A model generated the notes under the pieces. That model was not told the DNA's origin and did no database searches. It saw only the letters and a program-made list of their open reading frames with translations. Both the position numbers and the translations under genes were made by a program. Below, one piece after another: positions 1 through 5,828 of a stretch of DNA of 7,147 nucleotides. The DNA is from Syntrophomonas sp. UBA4807 (lineage in GTDB: Bacteria > Bacillota > Syntrophomonadia > Syntrophomonadales > Syntrophomonadaceae). The DNA is taken from the NCBI GenBank assembly GCA_002402575.1, contig DHGD01000154.1:1-7147 (forward strand), given 5' to 3'. How positions within the stretch are numbered: the first letter of the stretch is position 1; each line of letters starts with the position of its first letter.

Positions 1-33
1 GGGTTTATAAATTCATAATCAGCAATTTTAAAC

Positions 34-42
34 AAGGAGGAA
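34..42 (+). promoter_or_regulatory. Ribosome binding site of the 3-hydroxybutyryl-CoA dehydrogenase gene
   Basis: AAGGAGGAA lies 7 bases before the ATG at 50, a near-perfect Shine-Dalgarno sequence at good spacing. The AT-rich bases 1-33 before it include CATAAT at 14-19, one mismatch from a -10 box, but any -35 would lie outside the window. I cannot tell whether the operon starts here or continues from upstream. Confidence 0.85.
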
Positions 43-49
43 GCAATAG

Positions 50-907
50 ATGGAATTAAAAAAAATAGCGGTTATGGGGGCTGGAACCATGGGGCAGGGT
101 ATTGCCTGGGCTTTGGCTGCAGCCGACAAAGAAGTAATACTATTTGACATTTACCCGGAGTTTTGTGAAAAAGCCATAAAAGCCATTGGCAAAAGCCTGG
201 CTAAACAGGAAGAAAAAGGCAAGGCGCCGGCTGGCACCGCTGCAGCTATCACCGCCAAGATCCAGCCCACCGGTGAATTCGACAAGCTGGCTGAAGCAGA
301 TTTTATTATTGAATGTGTTTTCGAGAAGATGGAAATCAAAAAGGATGTCTATACCCGCTTGGACGCCATTCTTAAACCGGACATCATTGTGGCCACCAAC
401 ACCTCTTCTTTATCAATTACCGAAATAGCCGCCATAACCAAGCGTTCCGACAAGGTCATCGGCATGCATTTCTTCAATCCGGCTAATGTAATGAAACTGA
501 TTGAAGTCATCCCCGCCGCTCAGACCTCTCAGGAAACCATTGACATTGTGGTGGAATTCTCCAAGTCAATAGGCAAGACTCCGGTGCTGGTCAAGGAGGG
601 CCCCGGATTTGTAGTCAACCGCATCCTTCTGCCAGGTATGAATGAGGCTGCTTTTATTCTCAACGAGGGTCTGGCCAGCGTTGAAGATATCGACACTGCA
701 ATGAAACTCGGCGCCGGGTGGCCCATGGGTCCATTGACATTATGCGATCTGGTGGGTGTGGATATTGCTCTGGCAGTATGTGAGACGCTCTTTAAAGAGA
801 CTGGAGATCCCAAATACCGTCCGGCTCCGCCTTTAAAACAACTGGTGCGCGCTGGCTGGCTGGGAATGAAGACCGGTAAGGGGTTCTATGATTACGGTAA
901 GAAATAG
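50..907 (+). CDS. hbd: 3-hydroxybutyryl-CoA dehydrogenase (NAD-dependent)
   Basis: This 285-residue protein is a full-length 3-hydroxyacyl-CoA dehydrogenase of the short clostridial type. It interconverts (S)-3-hydroxybutyryl-CoA and acetoacetyl-CoA in the cytoplasm. The N-terminal Rossmann domain carries GAGTMG at residues 10-15, and Asp33 at the end of the second strand fits a preference for NAD over NADP. The catalytic set is intact: Ser119 in TNTSS, His140 in GMHFFNP, Glu152 and Asn190 in VVNR. The spacings (21, 12 and 50 residues around the histidine) equal those between Ser137, His158, Glu170 and Asn208 of the human enzyme. The C-terminal helical domain, from about residue 185, ends with the family GKGFYDY motif. 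The ATG start has a strong ribosome binding site. It is the first of five co-oriented genes of the same pathway, with crotonase 35 bases downstream. The family is certain; the C4 substrate is inferred from size and neighbours. Confidence 0.96.
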   Translation: MELKKIAVMGAGTMGQGIAWALAAADKEVILFDIYPEFCEKAIKAIGKSLAKQEEKGKAPAGTAAAITAKIQPTGEFDKLAEADFIIECVFEKMEIKKDVYTRLDAILKPDIIVATNTSSLSITEIAAITKRSDKVIGMHFFNPANVMKLIEVIPAAQTSQETIDIVVEFSKSIGKTPVLVKEGPGFVVNRILLPGMNEAAFILNEGLASVEDIDTAMKLGAGWPMGPLTLCDLVGVDIALAVCETLFKETGDPKYRPAPPLKQLVRAGWLGMKTGKGFYDYGKK

Positions 908-927
908 ACCTGGGATGAGTGAGTGTT

Positions 928-937
928 AAGGGGGGGA
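928..937 (+). promoter_or_regulatory. Ribosome binding site that decides the crotonase start
   Basis: AAGGGGGGGA, with an unbroken run of seven G at 930-936, ends shortly before the GTG at 943. It is an imperfect Shine-Dalgarno sequence, with G in place of the A of AGGAGG. It lies downstream of the alternative GTG at 919, so it can only serve the 943 start, which also gives the usual family N-terminus. Confidence 0.65.
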
Positions 938-942
938 CAATC

Positions 943-1725
943 GTGTCTTATGAAAACCTGATTCTGGAGAGGGAGAATGACCTCGCTATTCTGTATATCA
1001 ACCGGCCTAAATATTTGAATGCCCTCAATGCCCAGACACTGGAGGAGATATCACGGGCAGTTGACGAAGTAGCCAAGGATGCTGATATCAAAGTGCTGAT
1101 TGTCACTGGTGCGGGGGATAAATCCTTTGTAGCCGGAGCTGACATCAATTTCATGCTGCCGCTTACACCAGCTGAAGGAAGATATTTTTCTGATATGGGG
1201 GAAAAGGTATTCCGCAAACTGGAGCTTTTGGAAAAGCCGGTGATCGCAGCGATCAATGGCTTTGCCCTGGGAGGCGGGTGCGAGTTGGCCATGGCTTGCG
1301 ACATCCGCCTGGCCGCGGAGAACGCCGTGTTTGGGCAACCCGAGGTGGGCTTGGGCATTATCCCCGGTTTCGGCGGCACACAGCGCCTGCCCCGCTTGGT
1401 GGGAGAGGGCCGGGCCAAAGAACTGACTTACACCGCTGACAACATAAAGGCTGATGAAGCCTATCGCATCGGCCTGGTAAACCATGTCTATCCGGCCGCC
1501 GAGTTGATGGAACAGGCCAGAAAAATGGCCCGTAAAATAACTGCCAAAGCGCCTCTGGCGGTGGGCTATGCCAAGTTTGCCATCGGCAAGGGTATGCAGG
1601 TGGACATAGATACCGCTATGAGCATAGAATCCGATATGTTTGGGATGTGCTGTGCAACAGAGGATAAGAATGAAGGCCTGGGAGCCTTTGTGGAAAAGCG
1701 GAAACCGCAATTCAGGAATAGATGA
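943..1725 (+). CDS. crt: Enoyl-CoA hydratase (crotonase, 3-hydroxybutyryl-CoA dehydratase)
   Basis: This enzyme reversibly hydrates crotonyl-CoA to 3-hydroxybutyryl-CoA. I choose the GTG at 943, which gives 260 residues and the typical opening MSYENLILERE. An in-frame GTG at 919 would add eight residues without a ribosome binding site of its own. The crotonase fold signatures are complete: AGADI at residues 64-68 and ALGGGCELAMACD at 108-120 supply the oxyanion hole (Ala66 and Gly111), and the catalytic acids are Glu114 and Glu134. These are 20 apart, as are Glu144 and Glu164 of the rat mitochondrial enzyme. PGFGGTQRLPR at 141-151 and the C-terminal FVEKRKPQF are also family hallmarks. Both catalytic glutamates favour a true hydratase over other crotonase-fold enzymes. 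The gene sits between hbd and the thiolase, and its product is the substrate of Hbd. C4 specificity comes from context. Confidence 0.95.
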   Translation: MSYENLILERENDLAILYINRPKYLNALNAQTLEEISRAVDEVAKDADIKVLIVTGAGDKSFVAGADINFMLPLTPAEGRYFSDMGEKVFRKLELLEKPVIAAINGFALGGGCELAMACDIRLAAENAVFGQPEVGLGIIPGFGGTQRLPRLVGEGRAKELTYTADNIKADEAYRIGLVNHVYPAAELMEQARKMARKITAKAPLAVGYAKFAIGKGMQVDIDTAMSIESDMFGMCCATEDKNEGLGAFVEKRKPQFRNR

Positions 1726-1747
1726 AGATGACCGATTATATGATACG

Positions 1748-1756
1748 AGGAGGAGG
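1748..1756 (+). promoter_or_regulatory. Ribosome binding site that decides the TTG start of the thiolase
   Basis: Three tandem AGG triplets (1748-1756) lie 8 bases before the TTG at 1765. The strength and spacing of this Shine-Dalgarno sequence support a non-ATG start, and the first residues (MKEIVIVSACRTAIG) are the normal thiolase N-terminus. Confidence 0.85.
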
Positions 1757-1764
1757 TTTGTAAT

Positions 1765-2964
1765 TTGAAGGAAATCGTTATAGTGAGTGCCTGCAGGACG
1801 GCCATAGGTGCATTTTTGGGCAGCTTGAAGGATGTGCAGGCTAAAGAATTGGCCGTTGCGGCGGGGAAAGCAGCCATTGAAAGGGCTGGAATCGATATTG
1901 GCCTCGTTAAGGAATTGTGTATGGGACAGGTCTATCCACATGGTCAGGGCTCACTGCCGGCACGGCAGGTAGCGATGGCCATCGGGCTGCCCATCGACAG
2001 CACCGCGGTTAACGTGAACCAGAACTGTGCATCAGGGATGCGTGCTTTAGAGATAGCGGCCCGCAATATACAGGCGGGATCTAATGATGTTGCGTTGGCC
2101 ATAGGAGTGGAGAGCATGACCAATGCCCCCTATATGGCGCTGAAAGGGCGCATGGGATATCGCATGGGCCCCGGGAAATTTGAGGACGTAATGATCCACG
2201 ACGGCCTGTTTGACAGTATGATTCCCGGACACATGGGAATAAGCGCCGAAAATGTGGCTGAGCAATACGGCATTACCCGCGAAGAGTGTGATCAACTGGC
2301 CTTGATAAGCCATCAGCGGGCTACCCGGGCCAGGGATGACGGGACCTTTGAACGGGAGATCATCCCTATTGAAATAAAGAGCAAAAAGGGCAGCACTTTT
2401 TACGCCACCGACGAGCATATGATCCCTGACGCCAGCCTGGAAAAAATGGCCAAACTACCCCCGGCTTTCAAAAAAGGCGGGGTGGTGACAGCCGCCAACG
2501 CTTCCGGCATCAACGATGCAGCTTGTGCGGTGGTGATCATGTCCAAGGACAAGGCTCAGGAATTAGGGATCAAACCCCTGATGAAAATGATCAACATCTG
2601 CCACGCCGGCGTGGCCCCTGAAGTAATGGGATTGGGACCAGCCAAGGCTATTCCCCGCTGCCTGGAGCAGGCCGGGCTTAAATTCGAGGACATTGAGTAC
2701 TGGGAGATTAACGAAGCCTTCGCGGCCCAATTCCTGGGAGTGGGGCGCATGCTCAAAGAAGAACATGGCATCGAACTGGATATGAACAAGTGCAACCTGA
2801 ACGGATCGGGTATTGCCCTGGGCCATCCGGTGGGATGTACCGCATTGCGCATCATAGTAAGCCTGTATTACCAGATGGAGAAGATGGGAGCCACCTTGGG
2901 CGGAGCTTCCCTGTGTGTGGGAGGCGGCCCGGCGATGTGTTCGCTGTGGACTCGTGACATTTAA
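1765..2964 (+). CDS. thl: Acetyl-CoA C-acetyltransferase (thiolase)
   Basis: This is a full-length thiolase of 399 residues with a TTG start. It splits acetoacetyl-CoA with CoA into two acetyl-CoA, or condenses them in reverse, in the cytoplasm. Active-site elements appear in order: the acyl-carrying Cys88 in VNQNCASGM, NEAFA at 316-320, His354 in GHPVG and the acid/base Cys384 in LCVGGGPA. The 30-residue gap between the last two equals that of the Zoogloea enzyme (His348, Cys378). Some positions are unusual: GCTALR follows the GHP histidine where most biosynthetic thiolases have GASGAR, and GGGPAM replaces the common GGGMG. I believe a branch of anaerobe thiolases shares these, but this is from memory. 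A normal MxIxACRTAIG-type N-terminus and intact catalytic residues argue for activity. Residues around 117-150 hold the loop typical of tetrameric thiolases. It follows crotonase by 39 bases in the same operon. Confidence 0.95.
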   Translation: MKEIVIVSACRTAIGAFLGSLKDVQAKELAVAAGKAAIERAGIDIGLVKELCMGQVYPHGQGSLPARQVAMAIGLPIDSTAVNVNQNCASGMRALEIAARNIQAGSNDVALAIGVESMTNAPYMALKGRMGYRMGPGKFEDVMIHDGLFDSMIPGHMGISAENVAEQYGITREECDQLALISHQRATRARDDGTFEREIIPIEIKSKKGSTFYATDEHMIPDASLEKMAKLPPAFKKGGVVTAANASGINDAACAVVIMSKDKAQELGIKPLMKMINICHAGVAPEVMGLGPAKAIPRCLEQAGLKFEDIEYWEINEAFAAQFLGVGRMLKEEHGIELDMNKCNLNGSGIALGHPVGCTALRIIVSLYYQMEKMGATLGGASLCVGGGPAMCSLWTRDI

Positions 2965-2973
2965 CCGTAGTTA

Positions 2974-3004
2974 ACCAGCGGTCATTGCTCAATGGTCGCG
3001 TGGT
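2974..3004 (+). other. Hairpin between thiolase and acyl-CoA dehydrogenase genes
   Basis: Bases 2978-2987 pair with 2990-2999, with two G-T wobbles; the innermost pair probably opens to leave a small loop. Four more pairs (2974-2977 with 3001-3004) can stack below after a single bulged G at 3000. No T-run follows; instead the next ribosome binding site begins at 3012. A terminator is therefore unlikely, and a role in mRNA stability or in setting translation of the next gene is possible but unproven. The same gap has TTAACC twice (2961-2966 and 2971-2976). Confidence 0.4.
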
Positions 3005-3011
3005 CAATAGC

Positions 3012-3020
3012 AAAGGAGGT
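3012..3020 (+). promoter_or_regulatory. Ribosome binding site that decides the acyl-CoA dehydrogenase start
   Basis: AAAGGAGGT is a near-consensus Shine-Dalgarno sequence 6 bases before the GTG at 3027. It rules against the upstream in-frame TTG at 2985, which would add 14 residues unlike anything at the start of the family. Confidence 0.9.
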
Positions 3021-3026
3021 AGAAAA

Positions 3027-4169
3027 GTGGATTTTAGATTAAGCGAAGAACAAGAAATGATGAAACGCATGGCGCATGACTTCTCCGCCAATGAGATCGC
3101 CCCGTATGCCAGCGAATGGGATCATAATCATATTTATCCGCAGGAATGCCTGGACAAAATGCAGGAACTGGGATTTATGGCCATAGGTGTGCCGGCTGAA
3201 TACGGCGGCCCCGGACTTGACCATGTAACCCAGAACATAGTTGCCGAGGAGATATGCTGGGGGGACGCGGGCATAGGCACCATTATGGTAGCCAGTTCCT
3301 TATTAGCTACCGACCCTATTCATGTAGCAGCCAATGAGGAACAGAAGAAAGAGTGGTTCGGCCGCATCGTGGACGGCGAACTGGGGGCCTTTTGCCTAAC
3401 CGAACCCGGCGCCGGCTCTGACGCTGGCGGGATCTCTACCCGTTGTACCAAGGTGGGGGATGAATACATACTTAACGGCTCCAAGCAGTTCATCAGCAAT
3501 GGCGGTACCGCAGGAATGTACACCGTTTTGGCCACTCTCGACAAGAAAATGGGCACTAAAGGCATGTGCTGCTTCATGGTGGATCGTAACACCCCTGGCA
3601 TAACCGTGGGCAAGGTGGAGGACAAATTAGGCATAAGAACCTCCAATACCACCGAGGTGATTTTCGAGGATGTCAAAGTACCGGCCAAAAATTTGATCGG
3701 TAAGGAAGGCCAGGGTTTTTATATTATTATGAAGACTTTGGATATCTCCCGCGCCAGCATCGCAGCCATGGCTACCGGGGTGGCGCAGCGCTGCCTGGAC
3801 GAGTCTCTGGCTTATTCACAGCTGCGCACCCAGTTTGGCAAACCCATTTGCAGTTTCCAGGCCATTCAATTCAAGCTGGCTGACATGGCCATGCGCATCC
3901 AGGCCTCGCGTTTGCTTTACTATGAGGCCTCCTCATTGCAGGATATGGATGTGCCCCGTTTCAGCAAGGCAGCTTCTCTAGCCAAGGCTTTTGCGGGTGA
4001 CACCGCCGTAATGAACGCTATTGAAGCAGTGCAGGTATTCGGCGGCTATGGATATACACGTGAATACCCGGTGGAAAAACTGCTGCGCGACGCCAAGATA
4101 TTCCAAATCTACGAAGGCACTGGTGAAGTGCAGAGACTGGTCATCGCGGGCGATCTTCTGAGAGGATAA
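3027..4169 (+). CDS. bcd: Short-chain acyl-CoA dehydrogenase (butyryl-CoA dehydrogenase)
   Basis: This FAD enzyme interconverts butyryl-CoA and crotonyl-CoA. From the GTG at 3027 it has 380 residues and starts MDFRLSEEQEMM, the normal size and opening for bacterial short-chain members. The N-terminal helical domain spans about 1-120. The middle beta domain includes CLTEPGAGSDAGG (123-135) and FISNGG (156-160 region), which contact FAD and substrate. The C-terminal helical domain carries RTQFGKPI (267-274) and VFGGYGYTREYPVEKLLRD. The catalytic base is Glu363 in IYEGTGEVQ, at the position used by short- and medium-chain enzymes (Glu367 in the Megasphaera enzyme). Its electrons normally go to an electron transfer flavoprotein, but no etfA or etfB gene lies in this window, although classical clostridial clusters have them adjacent. 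It sits between thiolase and CoA-transferase genes. The family is certain; butyryl-CoA as main substrate is inferred from neighbours. Confidence 0.93.
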   Translation: MDFRLSEEQEMMKRMAHDFSANEIAPYASEWDHNHIYPQECLDKMQELGFMAIGVPAEYGGPGLDHVTQNIVAEEICWGDAGIGTIMVASSLLATDPIHVAANEEQKKEWFGRIVDGELGAFCLTEPGAGSDAGGISTRCTKVGDEYILNGSKQFISNGGTAGMYTVLATLDKKMGTKGMCCFMVDRNTPGITVGKVEDKLGIRTSNTTEVIFEDVKVPAKNLIGKEGQGFYIIMKTLDISRASIAAMATGVAQRCLDESLAYSQLRTQFGKPICSFQAIQFKLADMAMRIQASRLLYYEASSLQDMDVPRFSKAASLAKAFAGDTAVMNAIEAVQVFGGYGYTREYPVEKLLRDAKIFQIYEGTGEVQRLVIAGDLLRG

Positions 4170-4175
4170 CAAATT

Positions 4176-4219
4176 TTAAGGCGGGGCTTATGAGGCGCCT
4201 GACGTCCGCCCCGTCTTAA
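4176..4219 (+). terminator. Hairpin between acyl-CoA dehydrogenase and CoA-transferase genes, possible leaky terminator
   Basis: Bases 4176-4187 pair with 4208-4219 over 12 positions, 11 standard pairs and one G-T wobble (4181 with 4214). The 20-base loop contains two short palindromes, AGGCGCCT (4193-4200) and GACGTC (4201-4206). Only AATTT-CCC-type sequence follows, so the T-run is weak. It could cut transcription partly before the CoA-transferase, mark an RNA processing site, or protect the upstream transcript's 3' end. I see no clear promoter in the 36 bases between it and the next start. Confidence 0.5.
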
Positions 4220-4239
4220 TTTCCCTGGTCAACAACAAG

Positions 4240-4251
4240 AGGAGGAGGAGG
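4240..4251 (+). promoter_or_regulatory. Extended ribosome binding site of the CoA-transferase gene
   Basis: Four tandem AGG triplets precede the ATG at 4256 by 4 bases, so several overlapping AGGAGG registers are available, including one (4243-4248) with the ideal 7-base spacing. This suggests strong translation of the CoA-transferase. Confidence 0.8.
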
Positions 4252-4255
4252 ATTA

Positions 4256-5599
4256 ATGAGTTTCACAGAAGAGTATCAAAGGAAATTGGTAAGTGCGGAT
4301 GAGGCAGTGAAATGTGTTAAATCGGGAGACTATGTCCAATATAGCGAATTTGTGATGAATTCGCATGTATTGGATGCCGCCCTGGCCAGGCGCAAAGACG
4401 AGTTGACCGATGTCAAAGTCCGCACCACCACTTGCCCCTTTCCGCCCCAGATTGTTCAAGTGGACCCGGCCCGAGAGCATTTTACCTACATCGATCTGCA
4501 TTTTAGCGCAGCCAGCCGCAAATTGCATGATAAGGACCAATGCTATTTCTCGCCGCTGACCTATCATGAAATCCCGTCATGGTATACTAATGGTTTTGTG
4601 CCAGTGGATGTGGCCATGATCAAGGTTAGCGCCATGGACAAAAATGGTTTCTTCAACCTGGGCACATCTCACTCCATCACTTCATTTACCGTCCGGGCTG
4701 CCAAGAAGGTTATCGTCGAGGTAAATAATACCGTCCCCCGCACTCGGGGCGGATATTACGAGAACATCCATATCTCCCAGGTCGATTATATCGTTGAAGG
4801 CGACAACCGGCCATTAATACAGTTGCCGGAGATCCCTATAACCGATGTGGACAATGAAGTGGCAAAGATAATCGTTAATGAAATACCTGACGGGGGCTGC
4901 ATTCAGCTGGGCATTGGGGCTATGCCTAATGCCATCGGCGCATTAATCGCCAAGTCAGATCTCAAGGACCTTGGTGTGCACACTGAAATGCTGGTCGACT
5001 CCTATGTGGATATGTATGAAGCGGGGCGCATCACCGGCAAACGCAAACAGATCAATCCCGAGAAGATGGTCTATACCTTCGCTATGGGCACTAATAAATT
5101 ATACAATTTCCTGGATGACAATCCCGCCTGTGCTATGTTCCCCGTGGATTACACCAACAATCCCTTTGTAATAGCACAGAATGACAAGATGATGGCCATT
5201 AACAACGCCATCGAAGTTGACCTCTTTGGGCAGGTATGCTCAGAGTCATCCGGAGTACGCCAGATCACTGGGACTGGCGGCCAATTTGACTATATCTTCG
5301 GATCCTACAAGTCAAAAGGCGGCAAGGCCTTTGTTTGCCTCAGTTCAACCGTGACCGGCAAAGACGGTCAATTGATATCCAGAATTGTTCCCACTCTGCC
5401 CAATGGCGCGGTGGTAACAGTACCCCGCAGTATAACCTCTTATGTTGTCACCGAGTACGGCATAGTCAACTTGAAAGGCAAGGCTACCTATGAAAGGGCT
5501 GAGCTGTTGATCAGCATAGCTCATCCTCAATTCCGGGATGAGCTGATCAAACAGGCTGCAGAAATGAATATCTGGCGCCGCAGCAACAAGATCGTTTAA
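4256..5599 (+). CDS. Butyrate/acetate-type CoA-transferase (acetyl-CoA hydrolase/transferase family)
   Basis: This 447-residue protein belongs to the single-chain family I CoA-transferases that include butyryl-CoA:acetate, 4-hydroxybutyrate and succinyl-CoA:acetate CoA-transferases. It would move CoA from acetyl-CoA to butyrate, or back, with no ATP used. The catalytic glutamate, which forms the glutamyl-CoA thioester, is probably Glu244 in GVHTEMLVDSYVDMYEAG, the site matching Glu238 of the Clostridium aminobutyricum 4-hydroxybutyrate enzyme. The glycine-rich QLGIGAMPNAI (217-227) lies before it, and GTGGQFDYI (339-347) after it. The N-terminal half (to about 190) and the C-terminal half form the usual two-lobed fold. 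Length is normal and the end is intact. Being last after four beta-oxidation genes points to butyrate activation or release. The exact acid used cannot be read from sequence; 4-hydroxybutyrate or propionate remain possible, so no gene symbol is given. Confidence 0.9.
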   Translation: MSFTEEYQRKLVSADEAVKCVKSGDYVQYSEFVMNSHVLDAALARRKDELTDVKVRTTTCPFPPQIVQVDPAREHFTYIDLHFSAASRKLHDKDQCYFSPLTYHEIPSWYTNGFVPVDVAMIKVSAMDKNGFFNLGTSHSITSFTVRAAKKVIVEVNNTVPRTRGGYYENIHISQVDYIVEGDNRPLIQLPEIPITDVDNEVAKIIVNEIPDGGCIQLGIGAMPNAIGALIAKSDLKDLGVHTEMLVDSYVDMYEAGRITGKRKQINPEKMVYTFAMGTNKLYNFLDDNPACAMFPVDYTNNPFVIAQNDKMMAINNAIEVDLFGQVCSESSGVRQITGTGGQFDYIFGSYKSKGGKAFVCLSSTVTGKDGQLISRIVPTLPNGAVVTVPRSITSYVVTEYGIVNLKGKATYERAELLISIAHPQFRDELIKQAAEMNIWRRSNKIV

Positions 5600-5702
5600 A
5601 TTGCTTGATCAGCTCTGTCCCAATGAACCGAGCCTTCTATAAACATTGGTTTGAGACGCAAGGCAGATTCTTCGACTTGTGATTACAGGCTACAAATCCC
5701 CT

Positions 5703-5742
5703 GGCAGCGAGGCTGTCAGCGTTAGCTGGCGGTCTCGCTGCC
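5703..5742 (+). terminator. Rho-independent-type terminator after the CoA-transferase gene
   Basis: An 18-bp stem pairs 5703-5720 with 5725-5742 around a GTTA tetraloop. Fifteen pairs are standard and three are G-T wobbles (5712-5733, 5714-5731, 5716-5729). On the opposite strand those wobbles would become A-C mismatches, so the stem is best formed in + strand RNA, as expected for a terminator of the operon. The T-run is short (GTTTCC), so termination may be incomplete. It lies 103 bases after the CoA-transferase stop and before the next promoter. Confidence 0.72.
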
Positions 5743-5761
5743 GTTTCCTGCTGCATTTGCC

Positions 5762-5790
5762 CTGATCTCAAGGTGTGTTCAGGTTATAAT
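5762..5790 (+). promoter_or_regulatory. Probable promoter of the flavodiiron protein gene
   Basis: A perfect TATAAT at 5785-5790 lies between the terminator hairpin and the next gene. At the ideal 17-base spacing the -35 position reads CTGATC (5762-5767), only three matches to TTGACA, so it is a good -10 with a weak -35 and may need an activator. Transcription would start near 5797 and give a leader of about 30 bases. GGTGT (5772-5776) and ACACC (5801-5805) bracket the -10 as a short inverted pair. Confidence 0.55.
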
Positions 5791-5813
5791 ATAGATGTTG
5801 ACACCAATTTTAG

Positions 5814-5820
5814 AGGGAGA
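5814..5820 (+). promoter_or_regulatory. Ribosome binding site that decides the TTG start of the flavodiiron gene
   Basis: AGGGAGA lies 8 bases before the TTG at 5829 and is a moderate Shine-Dalgarno sequence. An in-frame TAG at 5811-5813 blocks any start further upstream. The nearer ATG at 5822 is in another frame and stops after five codons. Confidence 0.65.
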
Positions 5821-5828
5821 GATGTCTA

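Noticed and set aside
1051..1941. 296-codon open frame on the - strand across the crotonase-thiolase junction
   Set aside because: It overlaps two genes with intact catalytic motifs, and its translation resembles no family I know. It is a shadow of GC-rich codon use on the opposite strand.
2985..3026. Longer acyl-CoA dehydrogenase starting at TTG 2985
   Set aside because: The extra 14 residues would be encoded by the hairpin and ribosome binding site region and do not resemble a family N-terminus; the GTG at 3027 has ideal spacing.
5600..5700. Possible RNA gene or small gene after the CoA-transferase
   Set aside because: I saw no tRNA-like arms, no start with a ribosome binding site and no long frame; only a weak 6-bp inverted pair (CCAATG/CATTGG).
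5784..5798. PerR-like box over the flavodiiron -10 region
   Set aside because: The first half TTATAAT matches, but the second half (TAGATGT) agrees at only about two of seven positions with the inverted half, so this is most simply the -10 box itself.
5798..5803. Perfect TTGACA that could be a -35 box
   Set aside because: It lies downstream of the TATAAT. The matching -10 position (about 5821-5826, GATGTC) is a poor match and would fall after the ribosome binding site.
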